Assembly (NCBI RefSeq): GCF_020360975.1
Contig: NW_025408683.1
Location: 558,001 to 622,000 of the forward strand
Direction of reading: 5' to 3'
Source: Hirsutella rhossiliensis
Lineage: Eukaryota > Ascomycota > Sordariomycetes > Hypocreales > Ophiocordycipitaceae
DNA length: 64,000 nucleotides
Shown here: piece after piece, positions 21,872-35,788 of the stretch
Layout of the letters: each line of letters begins with the position of its first letter
Position numbering within the stretch: position 1 is the stretch's first letter
Notes under the pieces: generated by a model
Told to the model about the DNA's origin: nothing
Seen by the model: only the letters and a program-made list of their open reading frames with translations
Database searches by the model: none
Made by a program: the position numbers and the translations under genes

Positions 21872-22028
21872 TATAAGAGTCTATAACTATTATAGGTTAT
21901 AAGTTTAGGCTATAGCCTAAGCTATATATATATATATAGGCTAGCCGCGTATAAAAGAGCTTTATATAGCTTATTAATATTATCTTATAAATAGTACCTA
22001 TATATATACCTCTACCTACTCTATAATA
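21872..22028 (+). repeat. 5' LTR of the complete Gypsy element (157 bp)
   Basis: Same ends as the 186-bp LTRs but lacks about 29 bases of the internal AT-rich tract after GCCTAAGCTA. The length difference from the 3' LTR arose after insertion or by replication slippage in the TA-rich tract. Confidence 0.85.
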
Positions 22029-25000
22029 GTATAAGCTATTAACTAATAGATCTAATAGATATCTTCTTAAAAAGGGTACTACTTTTTTAAGGGAGTACCC
22101 CGCTACCCTTTAAGTAGATAAGAAGTATTATAGCTATCTTAAAAGCGATTAAAAGTATAATAGCTAGTAAGAAGAATAAGGTTCTCGCTATATTAAGGGA
22201 GATATTTATAAGACTAGCGTTAACCCCTATAACCTTTATAATACTAGTTATAGTAGTAGTACTATTAATATAAAAGCTACTTCCTTAGCTAACTTAAGAT
22301 AGTAAGCTTAAGTCCTTTTATTTCTTCCTTAGCTAGCTATAGATAAAGTTTATAATAAATAAGAAATAAGGCTTAAATAGCTATTATAATATAGCGTAGT
22401 ATTCGCTTCTTTATATACTAATAAAGCCTTAAATATAGTAGATCTTTAGATTTTAAGATAAAAGCGGCCCTAAGGGTAAACGTAACTTATAAGACTTCTT
22501 TTAATACCTTATATATATATTCGGCAACGTATAAGAGCGGGAGAAGGTATAAGATAGGCTATAGACCCTTAGGTAAAGGGATAGGTAAACCTTTAGAGAA
22601 TTCCTCCTTAACTTTAAAGAGACGCTCTTATAAGTAGCGGGAACTATAGTATAGGAAGATAGCGTAAAACTTATATAGTTATAAAACTTAATTATACTAG
22701 CTTTATAAGAGCTACTTATCCTTATAATTATACCTACTAACTATAGTAAGTATATAAGCTAGTTAATAAAGGTAGTATAGGTTTATAAGTAAATACTATA
22801 TTTCTAGAAGCTTTATAAGCGTATACTATATAGTATTAATAAGATTACTGCCCCTTTATAAGAGGAATAGCTAACTATCGATATTAATAAGGATACCTTA
22901 ATATCGGCTACTTAAATAGACCGAGCTAAACGTAGTAAGAAGTTATTATTAAATATCCTTTATACTATCCTATACTTTAAGTAGTAAGTAAAGTAAGTAA
23001 TAAGTAAGGAAATTAAGAAAAAGAAAGCTAATAGCCGCTACTTACGTTATAGTACGTTTATATACTTTATATTAAAATGCCCCTTCCTTTTAACTAAGTA
23101 GCCTATAGTAGTTTAAGTAGTAAAGATAGAACCGCTCCTTACCTTAGATAATAAAGAGGACTCTGCGCCCTTAGGCTTAAAGGAAAAAAAAGTACCTTTA
23201 AAGTAAAGATAGGCTTTAAAGCCTTAATTACTAGTACTAGTAAAAGAGAAGGAGGAATTATCCGCCTATATAAAAAAGGAGCTTACTTTAATATAGGTTA
23301 TAATTAATAACTCCTTACTTATTACTACTTTTATAAATAAGGGCTACTAGTACTACGCTATAGTTAATAAGGCGCTTATATAAGAGATATAAGTACTAGT
23401 AGAAAAGATCGCCTTAAGGTAAGTAAAGGGTACCTTAAGCGCGATAGAAGGTATAGTAATTAAGGGTATTATATAGCTAGCTATAAAGGTTAATAGTTAC
23501 TATAAGCTTATTATAGCCTATATAATCCCTTAACTAAAGTTTCCCTTAATCCTTAAGAAACCCTAGTTATTATATATAAAGTTATACTTAGTTTTATATT
23601 AAAATAAGCTATAGTTTAAGCTTATATAATAGTAGGTCTATTATAATAACGGTTTTATAAGTATAGGACTAAGTATATAAGCTTTATACTTAGCCTAAGA
23701 AGTCTTTACTTTTATTTTTATAAGAACTATATAATAAATAAAGCGGAAAGAAAGCTAGGTAGCGGCTAATATAGTAGTTTATATAGTTAGCTTAGTAGAT
23801 ATTAATAAGGCCTTTTAGATAAAAAAGCTAAAGTCGCCCTTTAAGCTATAATAGTAGATACTAAAGCGCTTTTATAACCTCTTACTACTATTTAAGTCCT
23901 AGGAAGTAAATAAGCTTAACTTATATAAGCTAAGGGTAAACTATATAATTATACTTTATATTAATAAAAAGAGGTAAGAACTACTTATACCGTTTAAACT
24001 ACTATATAGTATATTATATATAGAGCTATTAGTATTAAAAAAGATATTAAGGGACCTCTTAAATAAGGGTTTTATTTAAGTAAGTAGCTTTAAAGTAAGA
24101 GCGCTAGTCTTATTTATATATAAATTAAAAGGTAGGATATAGCTCTATTATAACTATAAGGCTTTAAATATAATTATAAAGCTAGACTACTACCCCTTAC
24201 CTTTAATCTTAAATATACTTTATAACCTCTTAAAAGTAAAGTAGTTTATAAAGCTAAATATAAAATAAGCGTTTTATAAGGTATAGATCTTAAAGGGTAA
24301 TAAGTAAAAGAAAGCGTTTTATATATACTATAGCTTATTTAAGTAGCTTATAATACCCTTTAGCTTCTTAAGAGCGCCCGCTACCTTTTAGTATTATATT
24401 AATAATATACTATAAGACTTCCTTAATAAGTTCGCCTTTATATATATAGATAATATCCTTATTTATATAAGCGGCTCTTATAAAGACTATATATAGAAAG
24501 TATAAAAGGTTTTAGAGCGCTTTTAACTTTATAGGCTTTACCTTAACTTAAATAAGTATAAATTTAAGGTTAAGAGGGTTAAGTCCCTAGGCTTTATTAT
24601 CTATATAAGTATAGGTATATAGGCGGATCTTATAAAGATCTAAGCGATCGAAGACTAAGTAGCCTTAACTATATATAGCTTCCTTAGGTTTAGAAACTAT
24701 TATAAGATATTTATTAAGGGCTTCTCTTATATTATAATGCCTTTAAACGAGATTACTAAGAAGTATACTACTTTTTATTAAGGTCTTATATAAGAAGGAG
24801 CGTTCTATATACTTAAAGACTTATTCCTATAAGCCTTAGTATTACTTTAGTAAGACTTTAACTGGTTTACGTTAGTTAAAGTAGACTATAGCGGCTAGGC
24901 ACTTAAAGGAACGCTCTCTTAAGAAGTAACTATTAGCGTTCTACTCCTATAAGCTAACCTTAGCGGAGCGAAATTATACTATTTATAATAAAAAGATACT

Positions 25001-25751
25001 AGCGATTATTAGCTACCTTAAGTAATAGTAAGTAAAGCTCTAGAGCTATAAGAGCTTTAAGGTTCTTATATACTATAAGAACCTTAAGTATATTATAACC
25101 TACTAGTACCTCTTAAAGTAGTAAGCTTATTAAGCAAAGTATTTCTTATACTTTAACTTCTTAATTAAGTACTACCTTAAGCGGGACTTTATAGTCCTAA
25201 ACGCGCTTTTTTAAAGGGATTAAGACTAGCTAATAAAAGCGGATATTAAGGCCTAGGATCTATAGCTTATCTTATAAGAAGCGCTATAGACTTATATAGG
25301 AGCTTCCTTAGTAGAGGAAGGCGCGGTACTAGTAAATAAGCTTTCCTTAGTACTTTTACTACTAAATAAGCTTCCTCTTATACTTTTACCTTAGTTTAGT
25401 AAAAAAAGATAAACCGGCTTAAGGGCGCGTATAGCGAGAGTAATCTAAGATAAGGCCCTTTAATGCTTATAAGATAGGATAGCGGCTCTAAACTATACCT
25501 ATAAGGGCGTACGCTATACTATAGAGTTTAGCGCTTAACGCTTAGATCTAAAGCTAAAGCTAAAGGTATAGGTAGCTAACTACTATATTAACCTATAAGG
25601 GTATCTATACTGGTAGGGGAGACTATAGGTACTAAGCGTACTATATACTATAGAAGCTAAGGAGAAGGATAGACTACTAAAGCTAGAAAAATAAAATAAG
25701 CTTTAAAGGAGGCTAGTTTAGTATATCTATAACTCTAGCATCGTAGGTTAC

Positions 25752-26447
25752 TATAAGATAGTATAAGTAATAAGCGTAGAATCGGGTAATCGATAACGTA
25801 AGCGGAAAGGTCGGTTAAAGGAGTATAGGGTAGGATTTCGTCCGGAATTTATAACGAGTATATAAGGGGCTAAATAATATATTAAAAGAATAGCGTTATA
25901 AAGGATACTTATAAACTTTTTTATTCTATCTACTACTCCTAGGGAAATCCTTTATCCTTTATAAACTATTATTTGCCTACTAGTAGACTAATTAGTTAGC
26001 TTTCTAGTATATTCTATAGTGCTTAAAAAGCTCTATCTATAGTATATCTTCCTAACTTAGTAGGTGGTCTAATTATAGCGTGATAGTTAACGTAAGACTA
26101 TAGGTTCTAGTATAAGTAGTAGATTTAACTAGAATGTTCTATGCCCTACCTATTCTCGTATCGCGGATATCTTTAGAACTACTAGCCTAAAATAGGTAGT
26201 AGGGTATCCGTTCTACTCGTAATTAATATATGCATTTTATATATATTTTTATTTATAAGGATAGGCTTATCCTAACCCGCTTTTCCTAGAGGAAGGTATA
26301 GATATCTAGTAGAGGTCTTTATCTTTAAGGGTTATTCCCTTAGACTATATTATAGAACCTCTTTTTACTAGCCTATTCTATAGAGCCTCCCTATACCTAT
26401 TATTTCTTTATAATAGTAAAATAGGAATATAAGGGTATATTCTTATA
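25752..26447 (-). repeat. Solo LTR copy 2 (696 bp), TSD GTTAC
   Basis: GTTAC lies on both sides (25747-25751 and 26448-26452). Removing the LTR and one pentamer restores the integrase reading frame: the HHCC-type block before it (HDSSIVGHH-like) continues after it. It is the reverse complement of LTR copy 1. It is younger than the Gypsy element it interrupts. Confidence 0.93.
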
Positions 26448-27859
26448 GTTACCTAAGTAAGTAAGTTATAGTAGTAAGCCTTATAAGGAACTTTTACTAG
26501 CCCCTCTTATAGTACTACGTTTATTACTTTCTTTATAACTATAATATTTATAGCTATATAAAGATCTAAAAGGTATAGCTTAAGGGGCTACTTAAGTAGC
26601 TTTTAGTACTAAACCGGTTTTATATATATATATAGATAGACTTTATAATAGACCTCTTACTTATAAAGGGCGGTAACCGCTATATATAAGTAATTAAGGA
26701 CCGACTTAGTAAATTAATAGTATTAAAGCTAATACTATTTATAGATATAAAAGCTTATATAAAGCGCTTCCTTTAGTACTAGGCCTACTTATATAGCTAG
26801 CTAGCCTTTATTATAAGTAATAAAAGGTTAAACTAAACTAGCCGCTTTTAGTAGTACCTATACTAGCTACTTTAGATTATATAGCTACTTAGTATAGCTT
26901 ATTACCTATAAACTAATAAGGGACTTAAGAGGGTTAACTAAAAAGTATAAGTATACTTATAAGTAGTTATAGCCTATAATTAAGTAGACTAAGACTGCTA
27001 GCTCCCCGCTACCTAGCTTATACTAAATAGTAGATAGTAAACCTTTATTAAGATAGCCCTTTTTTTTATAACGTATAGCTTTAAGCTGCCCTCCTTAATC
27101 CTATTTACCGCTAATATAGTAGTAAAGTAGTATAGTAGTATATTACTAAACAGCCGCGCTTCTATGTTTATATAAAAGCTATAAGAAACTATAAAATACT
27201 ATTAATCCGCGATAGCTATTATAGTATAAGATTAAGAGTAGTATACTAATAAGACTAAGGCGCTAGTAAATAAGTTTATAGTAAGAGATAAAGTATAGCT
27301 TAACTTCTATAACTATAGGTTAGTATAACTAAAAAGAAGCTAGACTAGCTATATATAAAGTTTATAGTATAGAGGGTTATTAGCTTATAAGTAGTTAAGC
27401 TTAATAGTCTCTTAATAAAGGTCTATAATAAGATTAATATTAACCTTTTTTACTAAGCTTCCTTTAACCTACTACTTAAATAAGAAGTAATAAATACTTA
27501 AATACCTATAATTAAGGTAAAGGGAAATAATAAATTTAAGGTTAAAGAGATATAAGCTATATACTAAAAATAAGTAAGCTAAAGAAAATACTAAGAGGTT
27601 TTTATTAAGTAGTATAAGTACCTTAACCTTATATAGGAACCTATATATAAGTTTATAGGAGCTATAGCCCTTAATAAGTTTAAGGCCCTATATAAGCTAG
27701 TAAATAAGAATAATAAACTAGTAAACTACTAGTAATAGCCTAAGCTAAGACTATAAAGTAAGTAAAATAAAGTAAGTAGTTATAGTAATATAAGTATAAT
27801 AATATAAGCGGAGATAAAAATAGCGTTTATTTTAAAGTAAAGCTATTAGACTTCCTAAG

Positions 27860-28860
27860 CTTATTCCTTATTATTACCCTCGCCCTTACTATTATTATTA
27901 TTATCGTCCTTATTAGCCTCCTCCTCTTTTTCTTTAGTAGTAGCGGCGGCGCTTTATAGCGTGCTAAGTCGGCCCTTTAGACTTATAAGCTAGTTAGTAG
28001 TAGTAGCGGCTCTAGAGGTAAAAGGGCGGCGGCTAGCTCTAGTAGCGGCTAGCTCTAATAGCGGCGGTAGGGGTAGTAGTAGTAGCGGCGGCGGGCACGG
28101 CTAAGGGGACCGCTAATAAGGTAATAGAGGTAGTATCCTTAGTACTAAGAGAGTTAATAGGGGAGGTAAGAGAGTAAAAGGGGAAGAACCTACTTAAAGA
28201 TAAGCTCTTAGCGCTCTAGGGTATAGAGGTTACGATAGGCGGCTATAGTAACGGTAAGGCGCTTCTTAGTAGCCCCCTATACCTACCTATATACGCTAGC
28301 CTTTTAAGCTAACGCTATAGTAAGTAAGATAGGAGGCGCCGCCTTATAAGCGCGGCCGGTATATATATACTAGTAATAACTACCGCCGCGGCGGCGCTTA
28401 ACTTAGTTAGCGTAAGGGAGCTCCTATAATATATACTATATATAAGGGGCTACGCGAGCGGCTCTAGCTTAGATTTAGCGCTTATACTTTAAGAGGTTAG
28501 TAAAAGACGTTTATTACGCTTATTTAACTATAAACTTATAAGGGTAGTAGAGATAAAGATAGGGGCTAAGGGGCTAGGTATTATAAGTAGCGGCGGGGAC
28601 GGCGTTATTACTTTAAAGGGCGATATAAGGGTAGCTAGTATAGCGGAGGTAGTAGCGGCGGCGGTAGGCGTAGTAGTAAGGGCGCGGGTAAGAGTAATAG
28701 AAGCGGTAGAGCTATCGTTAGCCGTGCTTAGTACGGCGTCGATAAACGACTTTATACGCTCTAAGAAAGAGGAAGTAAGGGAGAGGGAGGTAGATATATC
28801 TATCGCGGAAGTTAATATTATAGATTATAGCCTCTTACTTTATAAGGTAAGGGAACTTAT
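27860..28860 (+). pseudogene. Coding-like region downstream of pol in the complete Gypsy element
   Basis: One plus-strand frame with few stops runs between the chromodomain and the 3' LTR. It encodes an Ala/Gly-rich stretch, a probable coiled coil (VVSLVLRELIGEVRE near 28130-28170) and an Arg/Val-rich tail. The frame is shared with the copies at 1596-2440 and 59960-60830. It is not an envelope by any feature I can see (no signal or membrane segment stands out). Family unknown; it could be a third ORF or a 3' untranslated segment that happens to be open. Confidence 0.4.
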
Positions 28861-29372
28861 TAATTAAAGTTATTATTATTATTATTATTATTAAGGCTAT
28901 TATTACTACTATAGCTATTACTATAAGTTTATATTAATAAAGTAGCTTATATAGCTAGGAATAAACTAACGCCCTAAGTTAAGTAGAACTTACTTATTAT
29001 TACTATTACTATAGTTAAAGAAGGAAGAAAAGAAAGGAAAGAAAGAAAAAAGGGATACTACTTTATATACCCCTTAGTAAAGGAAGCTACTTAAGGCTAA
29101 GGGGATAGGTAACCTAAGGCTTATATAGGTCTAGGCCGGCCGCTAGCTACCTAAGGGCGTATATAATAAGTTACGCCCTTATTTAAATAGCTAACTAGCT
29201 AATATATATAAAGCTAGGTTCTAGCTACTAAGGCTAATAAGTATAGGGATAATAAGGCTAGTAGGGCTAGTACGATTAATAGGAAAAGGTAAGGTAAAGC
29301 TAGCGGTATAAGCCTAATAATATAGAAGCTATTAATAAAGTAGCGCCGCGCTACGCTTAAAGGAGGGCATTA

Positions 29373-29558
29373 TATAAAAGTCTTTAACTATAATAGGTTA
29401 TAGGCTTAGGCTATAGCCTAAGCTATTTAGTTATATATAAAGGGCCGGATCCTATATATATATATATAGGCTAGCTATATATAAAAGAGCTCTATATAGC
29501 TTATTAATATTATCCTATAAATAGTACTTATATATACGCTTTTACCTACTTTATAATA
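29373..29558 (+). repeat. 3' LTR of the complete Gypsy element (186 bp)
   Basis: Starts TATAAAAGTC and ends TTATAATA, and is followed by the target copy ATAGC. It matches the LTRs at 7542-7727 and 59139-59324. Confidence 0.88.
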
Positions 29559-29988
29559 ATAGCCTCTTTAAAAGGTTAAATCTTATAAGTCGGTTTTCCT
29601 TAAAGACCTACTAGTATTATAATAACTAATAGCCTAGGGATTTATTAGCTAAGTAACTATTTTATTTAGTCTTTTATTTCTTTAAGGAATTCTTATTTTA
29701 GTTTAAAAGGTTTACTTAAAAACCCTTCCTTTTTACCCTTTATTACTAATTTTAATAAAGAGGTTTAATTTCGACTAGTTCTTTAATTTTTTAACTAATA
29801 AACTAAAAGGTCTATTAAGAGATAAGTTAGGCTAGTTAAACTACTAAAGCTAGGCCTAGTATAGTAGGTAAACCTAGGGCTAGGATAAGGGCAGCCGTTA
29901 AAGATAGGGTTAAGGCTCTTAAGAGAGAAGGAGCTAGAGGTATAGTAGTAGTAGCGGTAGTAAGGGCTATAGTAATAAGGGCTATAGC
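29559..29988 (-). mobile_element. Copia element A, gag-to-protease segment
   Basis: Continuation of the minus-strand Copia element between two later insertions (Gypsy ending 29558, Copia starting 29989). It matches the minus strand of about 31400-31740 in Copia B. The 68-codon frame at 29795-30001 is an incidental open stretch of the same kind as 55994-56209. Confidence 0.75.
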
Positions 29989-30477
29989 TATTATAAAGCA
30001 TAGCCTAATTTTATAGTTCTTAGAGATATCCCTTAATAAGAGGGACTAAGGAAGCTAAAAACACTTAGTATAAAAGAAGGAAGAAGGAGCTAAAAAAAAA
30101 AGGTATAGAAAGAAAGGTAAGAGTATAAAGGGAAGTAAAAGTAGCGATAGCTTCTTATAAAGGTAGTAAGAAATAAGACGGATATACTAGTAACGGCTAG
30201 AAAGGAAGGGAAAAACTAGTAAAAAGCTTAGTAGTTAAGAGGATATTAATAGCTTCTTTAAGTAAGATCTTCTTTATTAATTAAAATACTAAATAAGTAT
30301 AAAGAGGGGCGTTAAAGAGAAAAAAGAAGGAAAATAAAAGCAATATAATAATTACTCCCTTACTATAATTACTACCCTTATAAGAATTAAATATCTCTAC
30401 CCTACCTATTTAACCCTTTACTTTTAATTTTACCTTTATATATTTTATATATACTTCTTATATCTCTTTTTATAAGA
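29989..30477 (+). repeat. 5' LTR of Copia B (489 bp)
   Basis: Begins TATTATAAAGCA and ends TTTTTATAAGA. The internal sequence that follows starts GTTATAAGCC, which should include the primer-binding site, but RIP prevents assigning a tRNA. Confidence 0.85.
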
Positions 30478-33400
30478 GTTATAAGCCTACGAGGAATAGA
30501 AATCCTATACCTTTTAGTTACTATAAAAGGTATATTTCTTATATCCCTTATAGCTTCCTTTTACCCCTCTTACTAAAAAAGCCGATTTTTAATTAACTTT
30601 TCTACCCTTCCCTTATAATAATATTAAAAATTAACTCTACTACCCTTATAGTCTATAAGACGATTCTTATAAAACCTTAAGATTAAGATAAGTAAGTAAA
30701 TAGGCTATAAGCTTATATAGATAGAATTATTTATAATTTAGTTTTTTTTTAATAAGTAAGACCCTCTTAAGCCCCCTCTTTATCTTAAGGTAATAGAATT
30801 TATAGAGAGAGCTTCTCTCTTTTTTAAGCTAACCTTTATATAATAAAGAGCTTTTTCTATTACCTTAGGTTACTATAAGAGTTACTATAAGGAATACCTT
30901 TAAAAGATAAAGCTATTAACTACTACTTATATAGTAATAATAGAATCTATTAGTACCGTAAAGCTAATCTCTCTTTAAGAAAAAGAGACTCTTAGGTAGT
31001 AGCTTTTAAAGCTTAAGATATCGATAGCTTCCTTAAGGGGCTATAACTCTAACTATATTAAGAAGACTTATGCGGTATACTTAAGAGCCTTTTTTACTAG
31101 GAACCTACTAGCTTCTTTATAGCTAGCTAAGTAGGAAGAGATCCTTAAAAAGCTAACTAATACTTCTTAATAAAAGCTCTTTCCGGCTAGTAGCTATAAG
31201 ATATATCTTTACTAATAAAGCCTATTAGTAATAGTTACTTAACTATCTTTTAAGAAGCTAGATAGGAACTAAATAAAGAAGCTATTAAAGTATAATAATA
31301 AGTAGTCTTATTCTTTTATAGCTAGTACTTAACCTAGACGGTTCGACCTACTACCCTTATAGCTACTATAGCCCTTATTTTTATAGCCCCCGCTATAGTA
31401 ACTATAGCTATTAACCTAGCCCTAGCTCCGCCTCTTACTCTAGGCCCGGCCCCGGTCTTATTAGTTAGACTAGCTAGACTCGTCCCTTAATAGACCTTTT
31501 AGTCTATTAGTTAGAAAATTAAGGAACTAGTTAAAATTAAACCTCTTTATTAAAATTAGTAATAAAGAGTAAAAAGGGGGGGTTTTTAAGTAGACCTTAT
31601 AAACTAAGATAAGGATTCCTTAAAGAAATAAATAAGAAGGAATCGACCTACCTACTAAGTATATAAAAGGCCCTATCGGCTAGAAGACTACTAGTAGGTC
31701 TTTAAGGAAAACCGACTTAAAGGAGTTAATCTTTTAAAGAGGCTATAGGAAATAGTATAATAGTCTCTTAAGGAGGACCCCTTATTATAAAAGAAGATAG
31801 ATAAGATTTAGGTTACTAAGAAATAGTAACTAATATCGCCGCTGCCCTTATTTAAACTAAATCTTTAAGGAAAAATCGTTAGTATAGTAAATCTAGCCTT
31901 TATCTTCCTTACGGAGTAATAAGGCTAAGACTAACTATTAAAGCCCTTTAATTATCCCTTATAAAAATCAGCTATCCTTAACTCCGGTACTTCCCTCGAT
32001 ATCTATAATATACTCTTATAATTCTAGTCTTTTAAGAAGGTATAAAGGGAATACCTTATTACTAAGGAATTAAGTATATAGATAGAGGGGTATAGAAGGG
32101 TAAATTTTACGATAAAATTACCTAATAGTTTTATATAAATTCTTCGATAAAAAAAGGTAGCCTTTTACCTTTAATATCTAATAAGCTTAATTTCCTTTTA
32201 CTTTCTTTAAAAGGAAGGAATCTTCTAAGATATAACGTTTAAGCCTATAAGGCTAGCCTAAAAATATTAAACGATTAAGCTTATTAAGGAAAAATTCGGT
32301 TAATTTATTCTTAAATTCCGACCTATCTTTAAGAAGGAATCTCTTAAGAAGTTAGCTTTCCCTATTAAGAGGAATAGGTCTACTATAAAAGACCTTCCTT
32401 TAATAGCCCTAAGAGATAGTTTTCTTTAGTATATACGACTAAGATACCTAGGCCCCTTAGCTTTATATAAGCTAAGCTAATAATAAAGCGTTTAAATTAA
32501 GGGCTTAAAGACTATTAAATATAAATACTATAGCTAAGGAAAGACTAAAAGACGAGTTTCTAAATAAACCCCTTTACTACTAGACTAGCCGTATAAGGAA
32601 ATTTAGGTTAACTAAACTAATATCTTTAAGGACTAAGAAAGCTTTATTAAGGTAATGTTTTTTATAGACGCTTTTTTAAGGATAGTATTCCCCTATTTCT
32701 TATAGACTTACTTAAGTAAGTATAACTAGTCTACCCTTTAAAACCTTATTAACTAGATAAAATCCTACTTTAGCTATAATATAAAGAAGATATAGTTTAA
32801 CGGAGAGCTATTTATAAAGGATATCTTAAAATAGCTTTAAAAAAGGGGTATTTTACGCCTCTTATTAGTACTAAATACCTAAGCTTAGAACGGAAAGGGA
32901 GAAAGATTAAGGGGTACTATAATAAAAAGGGCCTATATAATAAGACTTACTATAAGGCTTCCCTATAACCTTTAAAGGGAAGTCGTTAATACCGCCTATT
33001 ACCTTTAGAACTAGACCCCTAGGGACCCTAAGAACCCTAGGGAACTAAACTAAGGAATAAACTAGAAATCCCTCCTTAAGCTCTTTATAAAGAAGAGGGC
33101 CTTGCTAGCCTACCTTTATACTTATAGCTATAAGGTATATACTATAACTACCGATATATAGCTAAAAAGAAAGAAGAAAAGAAAGCTTAATCTTAGAGCC
33201 TTTATTAGTTACCTTATTAGCTATAATTCTACTAATATCCTTTAGATTTAGATCCCTCTTTTATAAAAGGTTATTTCGACTAAAGATATAATTTTTAACG
33301 AATTTGGCTTTTTTAATAAAAAGAGGGATTAATAGCCCCTCTTACTCTTATAATATTAGCTAGTTTAAAAGATCTAAATCCCCCCTTCCTAATAGTCTTA

Positions 33401-35788
33401 AGAAGAGGTCTTAGATAAGGAAATAATAAAAGAAACTAACGTTAAAGTAGTTAAGGATAACGCTAACTTTAAAGAGGAAGCTACTAGATTAAATTATCTA
33501 GATAAAGAAGGAGACTATAGGAAAGTAAAAGAGCTAGAATACGCCTACCTTCTTATACTTCCTCTTATAAAATAAGAAGAAGATCTAAAAGTAGCTTTTT
33601 TAGTTAGTCTTCTTATCTAGACCCTTAAGGGGGTAAGAAAGGTACCTCTTTTAAAGGAATACCTAGCTACTTTTTTATCCTTACTTCGAGAAGTAAAGGA
33701 AGGTATAGGGCCCGATATAGTTACTAAAGAAAACTAACCTCTTCCTTATTTTAATTATTTTTCCGACTTCTATCTAACGCTTATAAAAGATAGTTCTTAT
33801 AGAGTATTTATAGTAGGCCGGCTCTTTAAGCTATAGCTATTAGTAAGGAAGGTATATAAAAGAGACCTCTTAGACCTACTAGTAAACTAAAAGCAGCTAA
33901 AAAAACATATCTTTAAAGACTAGTTTTTCTAGGCTTAGAAAGACTACCTAGCCTTATATAAGGAGATAGGGTCTTTCAAAGAGATCCTTAAGGAAATTAT
34001 AAGAGGAAAATAGGTCCTTAGCTATAAGTAGGTCTATATCTATAAAACTAATAAATATAGTATCTTTTTAAAATATAAGGCCTAGCTAGTTATTTATAGG
34101 AATTAATAGGAAAAAGGGGATTTACTTACTAAGGTAACTACCTTAGTAAGGATATCTTTTTAGACCCTTATAGCTATAGTAATAGAATTCGACCTCGAAC
34201 TTAATTAAATAGATATAGTTAACGCTTTTATTAACTACCCCTTTAAAGAAGAAGAAGTTATCTATATATAACTTCCTCTTAGTTTCTAATAACTAAGAAA
34301 GGTTCTATAGCTTAAGAAAACTCTATATAGACTATAAAGATTACCCCTTCTTTAGTAATAGTATTTAATAGGTTCCTTTAAAGCCCTAAGCTTTAAGAAA
34401 GTCCTTTAGAAACTATATATAATATTAACGGGTAAAGTTATAGTCTTCTTTTATATCGATAATATTATCTAAGCCTACTTAAAAGAAAAAGAAGTAACTA
34501 CTAAGGAGGCTATATAAGGCCTATAATAAAGGTATAAGATAACTAAGCTAACGGAGCTAAAGTAATTCCTAGGGATTCGAATTCTTTAAAATAGGTCCTA
34601 ATTAACTATCTAGCTTACTTAGGACGCCTATATCGATAAGGTTACTTATAAATTCCTTCTTAATTCCCTTAATAATAAGCTTCCTTCTATACCTATATTA
34701 GATAAAGAGCTTATACTTAATCTATACTTTTAAGCTAAGGAGTAAGAGAAATACCTATACTAATAAAAAGTAAGCCCCTTACTTTTTTTAGCTATTTCGA
34801 TTAAACTAAATATCTCTTTTATAGTCTCTTAGCTAGCTAGGTATAACTAAAATCTAAGCCCTAGGTACTAAGAAGTAGTAGACCGAGCTATCCTTTATCT
34901 TTATTTAATAAGACTATATAGTCTATACCTAAGAGAGTAAGGAAGAAAGAAATTAGCTACTAAAATCTTCCTTTATTTAAGCGATTCGTCCTTTATAGAT
35001 AATTCCTTAAATAGAAAGAGCTTATAAGGGTATATTATATCCCTTTTTAAAGGAACTATTACTTAGAAAGCTTTAAAGTAAGCTACTATTATAACTTTTA
35101 ATATAGAGGTAGAGCTACTAGCTCTTTTAAAAGCGTTAAAAGAAGCGATTTTCCTTAGCTAGCTACTAATATCTCTATAACTATAAATTCCGACCCTATT
35201 AGCTATAAAATATAATAATATATAGACTATATAAATTCTTATAGAAAATAGTAAGCTATTAACCTAGCTATAGTATATTAATATTTACTAGTCTTAGTTA
35301 CGCTAAGAGGTTTAAAGGGGACTTATTTCCGTCTATTAAGTTTTAATAGTATTAATAAAAGTAAACGCTCTTATAAAGCCCTTACTAAAGTAGAAGCTAG
35401 CTATCTTTTAATAGTAAATTAAGCTAGAAGATATCTATAAAAAGCTATCCTTAAAGGCCCGCCTTAAGAGTCTATAAGAAGAGCTAATAGCCTATATAAG
35501 AAGGTAATATCTATAGCTAAAAAAGAAGAAGAAGTTTTCCCTTTAAAGGGCCCCCTATTTTAATTAGGTTTCTCCCTTTTAAGAAGGCCCCCTTTCTTAA
35601 AGGACTTTCCCCTCTTTAGGCCCTTATTCCTTAAGTAGGTCTAAAAGAGCCTAGGGACCTAAAAGGGCCCTTACTTTCCTTAAGTAAAGGGATAAGTATA
35701 GAGCTAAGAACCTCCTTTATATACTTACTAGCCTAAAGCTATATTAGCTATACTCTTACTATAGGGGGAAGCTATAGCTAAGGAGGTA

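Larger units (their letters stand above)
21872..29558 (+). mobile_element. Complete Gypsy/chromovirus family 1 element with TSD ATAGC
   Basis: A full-length but RIP-inactivated element. ATAGC lies immediately outside both LTRs (21867-21871 and 29559-29563). In order: 5' LTR (21872-22028, about 29 bp shorter than the 3' LTR), gag-like region (about 22060-23060), protease region, reverse transcriptase (about 23990-24500; catalytic YIDNIL near 24440-24460, from YxDD), RNase H (24720-25200), integrase (25560-27150, split by a solo LTR at 25752), chromodomain (about 27530-27665), a coding-like region (27860-28860) and the 3' LTR (29373-29558). It inserted into Copia element A. The chromodomain is expected to direct integration into heterochromatin. 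Protein calls come from reading one frame through TAG/TAA codons. Confidence 0.93.

Noticed and set aside
21872..29558. Envelope gene (retrovirus-like) downstream of pol
   Set aside because: The extra region has no visible signal peptide, membrane segment or cleavage site; only an Ala/Gly-rich coiled-coil-like protein can be read.
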